64,000 nt of DNA from Pseudo-nitzschia pungens (Eukaryota > Bacillariophyta > Bacillariophyceae > Bacillariales > Bacillariaceae), in NCBI GenBank assembly GCA_037355855.1, contig CM074760.1, positions 1,294,501-1,358,500 on the forward strand, written 5' to 3'. The notes beneath the pieces are model-generated. The model saw only the letters and a list, made by a program, of their open reading frames with translations, ran no database searches and had not been told where the DNA came from. Positions within the stretch are counted from its first letter, which is position 1, and every line of letters starts with the position of its first letter. Shown in pieces: positions 32,340-43,014 of the stretch. A program made the position numbers and the translations under genes.

Positions 32340-35300
32340 TTAAGCGGGCCCTACTTCCCCCTGCAAGGCACCCCCCAAAACGTCGAGATACACCTTCAAA
32401 TCATCAGCACCGACACCGAGGTAGATTCGAATGGCATCGTAGATCAAAAATTGACAGCTGACTACGAGAGGATAGAAACACATCCGGATGGGCAAGCCTC
32501 TCATTAGATTGGGATACCCCCCGCGCTCGATGACGCTTCTTGCAGCGTCCAAGGGACTCATATCCGAGACCGATTTTTTCATCTCGCTGATGGTAGCATC
32601 GGCGGGATTGCTGATCACGGCGGCCATTGCTCCTCCAAAAATACCCCCCACCAAGCTAACGAGAAGAGACAATTGGATATCTTCCTGTGCGGCTGGAAAT
32701 TGCAGGTAGAGATACTGTGTGACAGCGGTAAAAATAGAAAATTTTGCCATGGCGAACGGAACTTCCTTCAGCAAGAGGGGAGGAGCCGCACTGAACAATG
32801 ACCAGACTCCCTCCTCCGTGACCATTCTTCCCGTCACATCGAAAATATTTTTGCCAAAATCCGGTTGGGCCACCGACCGAATCCGTACCGATTCAAATGG
32901 AACCAGAACAAACTGTTCCAAAAAAAGAAGCCACGGACGCCGACACCAAAACGATTTGAATCTCCAAGTTTGCAGCTTGTGGACCGGAAGAAATTATCAG
33001 GTAACGCCTGATGAGTTCGGTCAGTGAATATGAAAATCCACCCCAAAAGAAAAATCCAACAAATGTTGGTATCCATCCATTGAAAAAGCCCGTTGGTCCT
33101 CTCTCGGCGACAATTTTCCGGAAGGAAGCTACCGGTCCAGGATAATTTTCGGGATCGGTTTGGATTTTGGTCTTGATCACGTCCAATGGTGTTACCATCA
33201 GGTGAACACCCGATGCACAAATTGCCCCCGAAACACAGAAACGGAGATAACTCGAAAAATCCAACTGTACTTCTCGGTCGATAGGGGACCGCCCTCTGGG
33301 TCCAAATTCAGGATCCAATGGTGTCGTCGATCCACCAAAAAAGGGTAATTCGTCATTAATATCAAAATAATCCGCAGATGCCGTCAAGAAAAATCGCTTC
33401 AGTTCGGTGTCAAACTCGAGACCAAGACCAGGTGGAAGTAGCGTTAACAACTGGCCAGACGAGGAGGAAGGACCCCCATTCCAGAATGCGGGAAGCTGAC
33501 TGTCTTGCCCTGTGCTAATAGCACTAATGGCATGGTCATTGATCAACGCTTGCTCGTCTTCGACAATTTTCCTGGCATCATTTTCATTGCGGAATGTGGT
33601 AAAACTGCTAGTTTCGGCTTTCGCGGTTGCGAATGCTACAACAGGGTTATCTGCAGAGAGGAACAACAAATCATAAATAAGAAGTACTCATAATCGGCAA
33701 CGAATCAAAAACAGTGCCCAAGTTAAGTCACTTACCATAACACGCGCGCCCGATACAACCACCTCCACCGCCAATTCCATTATTGAATGCCTGTTGCTTG
33801 GCTCGGTAGACAAATGAATCTGGATCACTGGGATTGGTATTCAGTGCTATTTTTTCTTTCTGTTTGGGGGTGGCAGTTGTTGTTGCTGGAATGGGTTTGC
33901 TAGGATCGATGAGTCTTGCCATGAGTGGATCGTTCATATTCACCCGTGCCGTCAAAGGCGGCGGTTCGACAAAGATAGGAATCTGTTTTTCGACAACATA
34001 ACCGTTCCCAGGAGATGTGATTTCGATTCCTGTTACGGAATATTCCAATATAGCAGTCGCGGTCGCCTTTACACCACCCAACTTTGGATCAAGTTCTGGC
34101 GCGTGGATGACAACGCGAATCTTTTCTCCTTCCATGTATCCAACTCCTGGATTATCCACAAGGATTTTCTCCAGTCGTCCCTTGTTTGGACCTCTTTTGA
34201 AGACATAGGCCTTGGCGGTAGCTGCAACAGTACCTGGAATAGTGATACCACGATCCTCTCCCGGTGCCGATATGAGGACCTTCGGCGGACTATTGTAGCC
34301 AAAGCCACGATTTTCCAGGTCAATCCTTAAAATTTGCCCATTAGGCTGGAGAATTGCACGTCCTGTTGCAGTCTGATAGCCATCTCCCGCCTTTGGGCGT
34401 GGAAATTCAACTCGTGGAGGACCATAACCAGGGGCATATCCAGCACCACCATCTTCAATTGTCACCGAAGCAACTGATCCATTGTCGATAGATGAAAGAA
34501 GTCTAATCAGTGCTTCTACAGGTTGCGACGACTCCAAAAGTCCAAATAGGAGTGCAATTTGTCTCTTGGCCTCTTTGATTTCCCGACGGTCCTTGGCTTC
34601 TTCTTGTTCCGTCAAACGTGGCAACCCTTTCCGTTTTCGCTTCTCTTGAATCTGTTCTATAGTTGGACAATATCGTGCAAGTAGAGACGCCATCAATCGT
34701 TCAGGCCCATCAGATGGAGATGAGGCTGGCGAGTTAATTCCACGTACACCCTCTTTCTTCATCCCTCCTTCGTAATCCTGAAGTCCTACTTCGACCGATG
34801 CAGCAAATGCTGCAAATTGCTGTAATCGGATGGCCTCGACTTGTCCCGCTGTGGACAAAATCGGAATCTCGGATGCCTTGTTGTACCACCATCTCTGACA
34901 ATCGCGATCAAAGACGAGAAGAAATCGCGACAAGTACGTAACAAATTGAAGATTGTACCCAGCCTTTTCGGCATCGAACACCGTTACTCCGGTGCGTTTA
35001 TTAACTGGTGTCGACTCCCACGTCAATTTCCCAAAATATCCATCATTCTTGCCATCATCAGAGGATGGAGACGACAAGTCGAATTGGTCCATGAATGGTA
35101 GCTGCATTGCATTTGCAACGTTGTCGGCACCAAGATTTGAAGCTATCACAGCGGAAGTCCCAACCAAGGAAGACTGCCATGAAGATTCTACGGTTCATTG
35201 GAGATTCGTTCTCCTCTGCATGATATTCCGTGTTGGTACATTTGGTCTCGATGGACAATGATTGCTTCGCGAGCACAGAATCAGCCTCCTTCATGAATGT

Positions 35301-35618
35301 TTCAATGTTGAATCGTTTTGCTTCTTCTGAAATCTCGTTGCTCTGAGCATCTTCGTTGGTTTCATACAATGCTGATTGCGATGCTCGTGCTTTATTATAG
35401 GATGGCATCGAGTTGAATTTGTGTGTTGGAGACCATTGACGTTGTTTCCATTGAGTCTGTCGCGGAGAAATTGGTATCGACTGTCTGTGCTGTTGAGTAT
35501 TTCGGATAGTAGAAATGGAAAAGCTAGATACATCTAAATCTTCCCTTATAAACAACAAGAGGATTGATAATTGCACTTGAAGCATTCCGAGGAGGCACTT
35601 TCTTATCAATTTCATCAT
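32340..35618 (-). CDS. Fusion of a GxGY-repeat domain and a phosphate-carrier-like mitochondrial carrier domain; two apparent frameshifts
   Basis: One gene is inferred from two exons, about 35618-33736 and 33650-32340, joined across an 85-bp GT-AG intron (CY|DNPVV). From the N-terminus: a signal peptide (LLGMLQVQLSILLLFIRE) with SSFSIS after it, a twin-Arg segment NRRIFMAVFL continuing in another frame as VGTSAVIASN, and a helical region. Then come four GxGY repeats (GGAGYAP, NRGFGYN, NPGVGYM, SPGNGYV), and finally three mitochondrial-carrier repeats with PLDVIKTKIQ, PFESVRIRS and NPADATISEMKK, closest to phosphate carriers. The frame changes twice, near 35160-35170 and at an A7 run (32920-32926). 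Removing one base at each site would restore the family sequence. These may be assembly errors or true mutations. A plastid envelope or thylakoid location is inferred. The ATG at 35618 is the first in frame. Confidence 0.75.
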
Positions 35619-37044
35619 GTGCAAGCTCCTCCCCCTTGCCGTTGCTTGAAACGGAATCCTGTTGATCTTCAAGTACCGATATTGGCTGCGGATTGATGAT
35701 GGCGATGTTTGTTGCCTCTATCCAATGCGATGACTTCTAGCTAAGTTCGTACCGTTGAATGATGGGCTAAACGGAAGCATTACAGAGTTGTAGTACATTT
35801 CGCGTACCGGTATCTGTTTGTTGGAAACAGAATCGAGAAAAGGTTAGGCATCTTCCGTCGTTTGTAGTGACACCAAAAATACGGTAGAAAAATTCGAAAC
35901 TTTTTGGATACCTTCCGATGCTGATGTCACGTATGACAGGACGTCAAGTTGTGGTGTAGCTTTTGGGGAAACAGAGACAGCTGCTTTCATGCGACAAATA
36001 TCACGGGCTAAAAGATCGTACACGTAATACTATTCACTATGGTATGTGTTCCACAAACGCGGGAACATCAAAAAATACGCAGAATCTCGACTGTACTTTT
36101 AGAGCACGCATACGTACGTACTTGAACTTGTACATACCCACTCATTTAATTCGCATTACTCCTAAATTTTCACGAGTCATACTCACACGCATTCGACATG
36201 AGGTACCGGTATTTTAGTACTGGCTATTCGAAATACTAACCACTAACCTGCTGCATGATACTGACATCTGTGCACAAAAGATAGACCAAGAGAAGATGGT
36301 CAAACAAAACTTGTTATGAATGTTCGAATGTGCGGAAGAGAGGAATCAATTTGTGCAAATGAATCTTTTCTATTGGTGACAGCATTGTTGTTACTATGCA
36401 TGTCTGTATCGTTGTGTGCACGGCAAAACCAAACATAGTTACCCACAGCAATACCTTTTACTTCAAAGAGTCAAATAGGTTCAAATCTAAGAGCCAGCTG
36501 ACCGAAATTGAGTTCGTTGTTGTTGAATTTGATGCTGTTGAGTTTCCACTTGAAGGCCACATCAATCAGTCAGCGGGAACTATATCTTGCCCCAATTGTA
36601 TTCCAACAGAATACGAAGACTTTTTCAACTTGCGAAAGAGAAACAATATAAGTAAAGTGCTTGTCTAGGGTCTCATTTCTCCAGATTTAAAAAAAGACCC
36701 AACCAAAAACATTCAGCAGCGATTCACGCGCACAACAGCTCTCTACGCCACGTAGTAGCACAAACTATCTCACGAAAATAGATGCGTTTGCAATGGGAAC
36801 CCTTGCTAGTACGGAACACACCAAGGTGAACGATGTCGAGCGAGATCCTTCAGGGAAATTGTTTTTCCGAAAAAGTTGTCGCGACTAATTGATAATGAGA
36901 TCCTTTCGATCTACGATCTCGTGTCTCCATCCCTGCCCGACGGTCTTTCTCTCAACACAAAACTAACGCGCTCCGGGCAGTCTCGATTGCAAGATCCATG
37001 GGGACAGAGAAACCATTCATCATGGTGCAAGAACCGCATAGTAC
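35619..37044. other. Intergenic, 1.4 kb
   Basis: A 90-codon plus-strand frame at 36396-36668 exists, but its composition is not convincing. GTACGTAC elements lie near 36110. Nothing else was recognised. Confidence 0.4.
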
Positions 37045-38253
37045 TCACGTCTCTCGCTTGGATTCGCGCCCGGGTACCGCGCCGCATTGCAGAACCAGGC
37101 GCTCTCGGTGCATCGCCGCAATGATTTCGGCGTAGTCCGGTTCGTTGTCGGGCGTTATGACGCCGTGGCGAATCAAAAAGTCCGTCACCACCAGTATCAT
37201 CGCGGGACGCAACCGATCGCCGCGGCGAACCTCGCGCTCCAGTTCCTCCGCCGAAAAGAGCCGGAATCCGGCGACCTCGCCGTCCGCGGGGCGCGGCGCG
37301 AAGCCGCGGTCCACCCGCATGTCCCACGTGTAATACAAGCTCTGTTTCATGCGGGTCCCGTTTTCCCCGCACGTCATCTGCGAGAGGCAGCCCGTCGCGA
37401 CCGCATCTCGGGCCACGACGAGGGGATCGATCCCCGCTTCCTCCCCGGCTTCCTTGACGAGGTTATCGAACAGTCCCATCGAAGCCGGTTGGCCCCCGGC
37501 CACGGTGGGATCCCAGCGCAAAGCGTTGTGGGACTTGTTGGCCGCGCGTTGCCCGAGCCACAAGGACACGTTGTTGTTGTTGTTGTTGTTGTTCTTTTTT
37601 TGGTTGCCGCCGCCGATCGCGTCGCCATCATCATCATCGTCACGGACGTAGCACAGCAAATGAACGCCGATCGAGGCGATGCCAAGAAAGGGTGCGGCAT
37701 TGCGGTTGATCGTGGCAAGAATTTCTTTTCCATTCGCATCGCCCAGGTCGGTGACGGGGTACATGTCGGAATGTTTTTTCGAAATCATGTTGCACTCCAG
37801 CAACATATCCGTGAATCGATCGAACACCGCGTTTCTCTCGTTCGTTCTTTCGGTTGCTGACTCTCGCTTCGGGCAACCCACCCGGAACCCAAAATAAGCA
37901 CCTACTTCCGTCGCTGCGGTTTTCCCATTTTTTTCCAGCATCGGTGGAAACAGAAACGGGTGGTCGGAAGAATGTTCGTTTCCCTCATCATTGAGTTTGT
38001 CTCGTATCGCACGAACGAGATCGGAATGTATGTGACCGATGACGATTCCATCGCTATTGTCCCGACCATCGCCGTTTTCTCGTCGCTCACGTTCGCTTTC
38101 GACCAGTAATGCGGGCATGTATTTGTTGACGACCTCCAACCGCCGAGATGCATCGAGGGCTTGGATCCGATGCAGAAGTTTCATCTTGCTGTCCTTGTCG
38201 CTGTTGTTGAATACAATAGAGGTGATTATGCATATGGTCCATCGCAGTATCAT
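37045..38253 (-). CDS. DUF4743-Nudix hydrolase (thiamine-pyrophosphokinase-associated type)
   Basis: This is a nucleoside-diphosphate-X hydrolase of the family also fused to thiamine pyrophosphokinase in fungi (Tnr3) and found in plant plastid Nudix proteins. The N-terminal ~200 residues match the DUF4743 layout. The Nudix box is near residue 265: AGGQPASMGLFDNLVKEAGEEAGI, in which the REUXEE core reads KEAGEE (Arg to Lys), as is common in this subfamily. A poly-Asn run encoded by (GTT)n on the plus strand (37571-37594) interrupts the domain border. No thiamine pyrophosphokinase domain is fused here. The 402-aa frame begins at 38253, but the ATG at 38184 (MKLLHRIQALDASRR) is a better match to family starts and may be the true one. 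Confidence 0.88.
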   Translation of the reverse strand: MILRWTICIITSIVFNNSDKDSKMKLLHRIQALDASRRLEVVNKYMPALLVESERERRENGDGRDNSDGIVIGHIHSDLVRAIRDKLNDEGNEHSSDHPFLFPPMLEKNGKTAATEVGAYFGFRVGCPKRESATERTNERNAVFDRFTDMLLECNMISKKHSDMYPVTDLGDANGKEILATINRNAAPFLGIASIGVHLLCYVRDDDDDGDAIGGGNQKKNNNNNNNNVSLWLGQRAANKSHNALRWDPTVAGGQPASMGLFDNLVKEAGEEAGIDPLVVARDAVATGCLSQMTCGENGTRMKQSLYYTWDMRVDRGFAPRPADGEVAGFRLFSAEELEREVRRGDRLRPAMILVVTDFLIRHGVITPDNEPDYAEIIAAMHRERLVLQCGAVPGRESKRET

Positions 38254-38914
38254 TCGTTTGTCAATCGTTGAACAGAGTTCCTCAACGATTCATTCTCGAT
38301 GCATAATAATATTATGATCATCTTCTTACATGGATTCAGGATGGATGGGACGAACATTCTTCGGTGGGTATTGATTACGTTGGGTTCGAGCGAGATCCAT
38401 TTTGAAGGTAAGGTTACGTAGATTTACTACTTGTAAAAGTAAACCTTAGTGCATGTCAAAAGGAAGATCCTTTCGTAACTTGTACCTTAGTCGTTGCAGT
38501 CAAAGCTGTGGAGGAATGAGTAAGTTACCGGTAAGAAAGAAAACGTGAGTTTGATCAGCGCTGAACGACGCTCTGCGTCACATAAGATTCATTCTTACTT
38601 ATCTTACCATTCACGTCTCTATCATTCGTAAAACTGTACGTAACACTCGTACAAGTGCTTGGAACCTCGCAATGGATGATGGCTGATGGCTTCGATTATT
38701 ATTATTATTTTTTGCTATTCATCAGAGTAAGGCAACATATTTTAATTATTTAAAGATACACAGCGAACTGGGCCGGAACTAAGTATTGCTAGAGGCCCCA
38801 CTCTTCTGTGTTGACAAGATTGAAAGACGAGCATCACGGAATCAATCAAATCTCCCGGAAATTTACGAATTGTTACGAACGAGTAAGGTTACCGGTAACT
38901 TACCCCACGCAACG
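38254..38914. other. Intergenic between divergent Nudix and IBA57-like genes
   Basis: It presumably holds both promoters. It contains GTAAGGTTACG and TTACCGGTAA elements, including one directly upstream of the IBA57-like start (38884-38901), and an (ATT)n tract near 38695-38710. Confidence 0.4.
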
Positions 38915-40462
38915 ATGAGTTCGGGAAGAGTCGTAACAACTCTGGCGGGAAATTTCGGAAGATTGTGGAAACGAGGGCACGAGAGTTTTTCTCCCGATTC
39001 CCGTCGCATTTTATCCGTTCAGGGAAAGGGAGCCACTGCGTACCTGCAGGGCCTGGTGACAAGCGACTTGCTCTCGCCGCCAACTCCCCCCCGGGAAGAG
39101 AACGAAGATGCGGGCAACGACGGAATCCGTGCACCGGGCGCGGAGAACGAAGACGGCTCCCCCGGGGAACCCCTCGGCGTGGATTTCGGCGACCACCTGA
39201 GGGCCACGTGTTTTCTCGACAACAAGGGACGAATCATCACCGATTCCCTCCTCTGGAAAGTCGACGAGAACCGGTATTACATCGACGTCCCCGCCGACAC
39301 GGCCGATCCCCTGCTGGCGCACATGAAGCAATTTATTTTGCGACGCACCAAGGTAAAGGTCCGGGACGAATCCTCCGGGAGCGGCATGGCCTCGCACGTG
39401 ATCTTCGGGACTCTGAACGCGCGGAACACTCCCGACGGCTTTCTGGCGGGCGTCGATCCGAGGCACCCCTCCCTCGGCACGCGGGTGATCTCCCTCGATC
39501 CGCCCCGCGGAAAAGAATTCGCCGGGATGATGAGCCGGCAGTTTCCGGAGGCTCCCGGGACCTACGACCTGATCCGAAAACTGGCGGGAGTCGCGGAGGG
39601 ATCGGAGCTGACGGGGAAGGTCGCCGCGGAAACGAACCAGGAATTCCTGAACGCCGTCAGTTTCCAAAAGGGATGCTACCTGGGTCAGGAGCTGACGGCC
39701 CGGGTTCAATTCACGGGGGCGGTTCGAAAACGAATCATGCCGCTGATGATGACGAACGTGAACATGCAGTGTCCGAGACCGTGGTTGATAGCATCCCAGG
39801 TGCAAAAGCAACAATATCGGTTTGAGCAGGAGCAGCAAGGAGAGCAGCAATCCTCCGACGCAGAGGATTTCGAACCAAGCGGGAAAACCGGAGGCAGCGG
39901 CGAAACATTTTTGTCGTCGGATGTCAATGAACTCCCACCGTTGCCTCGATTGTCGCCATCCATTGCCGGATCAATGATTGCTAGCATGTCCGGATCGCCC
40001 GCAGACGCGCCCCCCGAACAAGACGAGGACAAAGAAAACAACAACAGCAACAGCAACAACAACAGCAACTCTGCGGGAAACGATGGCAGCAAGGCGAGCG
40101 AGGAATTGCGGGTTCAAACCGAGGCTCTGTTCGAGGAACTCCAGTCCTACAAGGTAGGCGACAAGATATACGACACGAAGGACGGAAAGGCGATAGGGCA
40201 AATCGTCGCCCTTCCGGAGGAAGGAACCAATGTTCTCTTGGCGCAGATGCGATTGGATCGGGTGGGTTTGTTGGAGCCACCGCGGAAGCAAAAGGACCGG
40301 AACAAACCCGCGGGCGATGCCGACGACGGCCCCGCGTGGAAACACACCAACAAGGTATCGATCGGGGAGGCGAGCGGCGCCAGTCCGCTGCGCTTTCTTC
40401 CCTATCTGCCGCTGTGGTGGCCGGCGATTGACCGGAAGACCGGCAAGGCAAAGGAGGAATGA
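38915..40462 (+). CDS. IBA57: IBA57/GcvT-like iron-sulfur cluster assembly factor
   Basis: This folate-binding GcvT-fold protein is required with ISCA proteins for late 4Fe-4S cluster assembly. The signature KGCYLGQELTAR is near residue 250, with FQ before it, as in IBA57/YgfZ. The N-terminal domain has the LQGLVTSDLL segment and ATCFLDNKGRIITDSLLW. The C-terminus ends with PYLPLWWPAIDRKTGK. The open frame begins upstream with non-ATG codons, so the ATG at 38915 is used, giving 515 aa. A ~120-residue Ser/Asn/Gln/Glu-rich linker (residues about 300-400) is inserted before the C-terminal barrel. The protein is expected to be mitochondrial or plastidial, although the leader is not strongly typical. 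The gene is GC-rich relative to its flanks. Confidence 0.9.
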   Translation: MSSGRVVTTLAGNFGRLWKRGHESFSPDSRRILSVQGKGATAYLQGLVTSDLLSPPTPPREENEDAGNDGIRAPGAENEDGSPGEPLGVDFGDHLRATCFLDNKGRIITDSLLWKVDENRYYIDVPADTADPLLAHMKQFILRRTKVKVRDESSGSGMASHVIFGTLNARNTPDGFLAGVDPRHPSLGTRVISLDPPRGKEFAGMMSRQFPEAPGTYDLIRKLAGVAEGSELTGKVAAETNQEFLNAVSFQKGCYLGQELTARVQFTGAVRKRIMPLMMTNVNMQCPRPWLIASQVQKQQYRFEQEQQGEQQSSDAEDFEPSGKTGGSGETFLSSDVNELPPLPRLSPSIAGSMIASMSGSPADAPPEQDEDKENNNSNSNNNSNSAGNDGSKASEELRVQTEALFEELQSYKVGDKIYDTKDGKAIGQIVALPEEGTNVLLAQMRLDRVGLLEPPRKQKDRNKPAGDADDGPAWKHTNKVSIGEASGASPLRFLPYLPLWWPAIDRKTGKAKEE

Positions 40463-41170
40463 GGACGGTGCGCAAGGGTGCCGTTGTTTGGCCGGTCGCT
40501 GTCGCTGTCGCCGTCGCTGTCCCAAGGAAGTTAGGTCCAATCCGTCTCTCTCTAGGGTCTGCGCTCTCCGCTGCGGAAGCAATCGTTAGATACTCTTTTT
40601 TCACCACAAACTGCAACACAAACTGCGATTCACTGCTTCGTATTTGCGTTTGCGACACAGATTCTTCCTTCTAGAAAGAACCGAAGAAGAGTGCCTAGGT
40701 CTTTGTCAGCGAATGAAATAGAATAGTGACTAATGCTTCAACAAAGACAACGCAGTCTGAATTAAATGGAACGATAGTACGTGGGAAGGCACGAAAGAAA
40801 TCAATTTCTAGTAGTCATTGTAGATATGGCCAGAAATTACATCCGCATACTACATCCCCCGTCAATTTACTGCTACCAGAAACAAATCTCGATTCCGTTC
40901 TCGCCTTCTTTTCCTTCCGCCACGATGGTTTGACAGTCGCCAAATCCGCGTGGCATCGCATCGTCGTCGTTCACCGACCTGCCTCGATCCTTTGTCGTTT
41001 GAAAATTGCTGTCCCATCATCCCCATGATGGTCTTTTCATTATCTCTGAGTTTACCATCACAAGGACAAGATTCCAAGCAATTCTTGTTCCTTGCGCAAT
41101 CGTCGTTCGTTCTTCCTTCTCAACTTCCAAAAAATTAGTACAATTGTTTACTACACTGCGCATTATTTAT
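40463..41170. other. Intergenic between convergent genes
   Basis: A (GTCGCT)n short repeat follows the IBA57-like stop (40495-40520). No gene is seen. Confidence 0.45.
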
Positions 41171-41669
41171 TTATTTGGAAATGCGAAGGTTGGCCTTGTC
41201 GTCGCCCCACCAGCGAATCTCGGAGCATCGCTTGCTGGGCGACCAGCGGATGTAGTTTTTGCAGGTTTGGATGTAGGTGAAATATCCGGTTCCTCCGATG
41301 CAGGCAATAACGGTGCAGACAATCACGGGGTAGGTCGACGGATCTTCCAACCAGATGGGCTTGTTCTTGATGTCGTCAATCACCTTGCGGCTGGAGATCG
41401 TTCGGCGACCGGTAGCGACACTGAGTGAAATTTATTTACAGCAAGGACGTCGGGAGAAAGAAAGCCGCATCGAGAAAACGTTCGGGTCGAAAAAGAAGAA
41501 CACGGTGTCAGTCGACAAGGAAATGCGCGATTCTTTCGATTGCGGAGCTTGAAACAGACAACCAATTTTCGAATGTGCAATGACCCAACCATCGGAATGG
41601 AATAAGTTATGCTTCGACTCACCGTGGGATGGCACTGATGGTTCTTCGGGCGGCGAAAAGAGCATTCAT
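41171..41669 (-). CDS. Small single-TM mitochondrial protein, MLRQ/B12D (NDUFA4)-like
   Basis: Two exons, 41669-41623 and 41420-41171, join across a 202-bp GT-AG intron and give 98 aa. The first exon encodes only MNALFAARRTISAIP, the start of a basic presequence continued by VATGRRTISSRK. The rest has one hydrophobic segment (YPVIVCTVIACIGGTGYFTY) followed by RWSPSKR and a tryptophan pair. The order 'DP-x-YP - membrane helix - S/N-P-x-x-R' resembles the MLRQ/NDUFA4 and B12D small subunits of respiratory complexes. That would place it in the inner mitochondrial membrane with complex I or IV. The assignment rests on topology and a few motifs only. It is easily missed because the exon with the start codon is so short. 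Confidence 0.66.
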
Positions 41670-42655
41670 TGTTGGTTGGTTTCGTGAAAATCGGATGGTA
41701 ATTTCCAGTGTTGTGTTGATGACACGGTAACTGTTCGTCGATTGTGGAAAGTGAGAGGACCTACGATGCTTGCGGTTTTTTGTCCGGTGCGGCTCGTGGA
41801 GGAAGCGTTCTCCGCAGATGTCTGCCGATGCAACGCAACGCAACGCAACGCAACGCCATTCACTTTCTTCGTCGTGAATTCTGGCAAAACCGCTCTCGCG
41901 ATGGGCGCATTTTCACGTGGAAAGAATTGTTTCCCGCAACTCGAAACGGGCAGGCGCGGGTCGAACGGGAAACTAAGAAAACGTCACGAGCAGTATGTCA
42001 CCCCAACAAACAGTGCGCGTGCGTTTGACTCGCCGATTCTCATTGGGTGACGGAGGGGGGCGACGTAGAAGGAATGGACGGAACGTACGAGGAAGGCTTA
42101 AACGAATTTCGGCTCAAGTGATTAAGTATCTACCGGTCCCGATGGGAATACGAATGCGTTTCCTTCCGAAGAAGTATGTAATTGGTAGAATTGGTTCTCT
42201 TGCTTCCCCTGAATTCTGCGCCGGACGAGACGAAAATGCCGAGCGGTAGGTTGCAAACCAATCACGAGTTTGAAATCGTCACGAAACGAAAGGCGAAACC
42301 ACCAACGAGGTCATCATGAGCAACGTAGGATGGTATCCTGTCATGGGGTGATCGCAGTCTGCCGATACGATACAACATCGATGTTCTTTTCGAACGGACC
42401 ACGCATCGCGTTATCGCATCACATCACATCACATCGCATCACGTCGCATCACGTCGCATCGGATTGCATTGCATTTTGAATCGCACTTCGTCAACATCGG
42501 TGGGAAGAAACCTTCCATTTCCTACCCAGCCGCTATTGTTGTTTCTCGGCGTTTCCTCCGTGCCCGTACATCGAGCAAACGAATTCCGGGACGACAAAAG
42601 AACTACGATTCGTGGGAACGTGCGGGAAGAGCGGTGAACAGCCCATTCGGACGGC
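41670..42655. other. Intergenic between divergent small genes, with microsatellites
   Basis: It contains a CAACG pentamer repeat (about 41829-41851) and a 10-bp repeat (42411-42460). No credible gene was recognised. Confidence 0.45.
42411..42460. repeat. 10-bp minisatellite, (ACGTCGCATC-like)n
   Basis: There are five consecutive 10-bp units differing at one or two positions (TTATCGCATC, ACATCACATC, ACATCGCATC, then ACGTCGCATC twice). The tract is non-coding, about 200 bp upstream of the small gene at 42656. Confidence 0.8.
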
Positions 42656-42994
42656 ATGTCGTCGACTCGTGGCGCGGCATCCGCCAGGAGCGCCCTTCCG
42701 AGGTTCGTCCGCTTGCTGTCGGCCTTTCACTCGGCGAAGCGGGACCGGTCCGCGAACCGGGCGCTTCTCGGCGCGGCCTTTTCGAGGGACCACTTCCCAA
42801 AGACGTTGGCGGCTACCTGCATCCTCTCGTTCGGTGTCGGATTCTGTGGCATGAACCGATGGCAGCGAAACAGGCAGTTGCGCTGGGAGCGGAAACAAGA
42901 GGAAGCGGAACGGTTCTATTACAACAGGAAGGTTGCAAACCAAGACCGAGGACTATCCGCGGCGCCGATACCGACAGCCGCCGAGTCGGTATAA
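42656..42994 (+). CDS. Small basic membrane protein, probably mitochondrial (hypothetical)
   Basis: This 112-aa frame starts at an ATG. The N-terminal ~45 residues contain many Arg/Ser/Ala and almost no acidic residues, which fits a mitochondrial presequence. A short hydrophobic segment follows (TLAATCILSFGVGFCG), then MNRWQRNRQLRWERKQEEAERFYYNRK, a charged helix. This arrangement resembles small respiratory or assembly subunits, but no family is recognised. An overlapping frame on the same strand (42469-43092) is less protein-like. It ends at a TAA directly followed by an (AG)10 microsatellite. Confidence 0.5.
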   Translation: MSSTRGAASARSALPRFVRLLSAFHSAKRDRSANRALLGAAFSRDHFPKTLAATCILSFGVGFCGMNRWQRNRQLRWERKQEEAERFYYNRKVANQDRGLSAAPIPTAAESV

Positions 42995-43014
42995 AGAGAG
43001 AGAGAGAGAGAGAG
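42995..43014. repeat. (AG)10 microsatellite
   Basis: A pure AG dinucleotide run of about 20 bp sits immediately after the stop codon of the preceding small gene, in its presumed 3' UTR. Confidence 0.9.

Noticed and set aside
36396..36668. 90-codon plus-strand frame between the carrier and Nudix genes
   Set aside because: No recognisable domain or leader, and its length is within chance expectation for this base composition.
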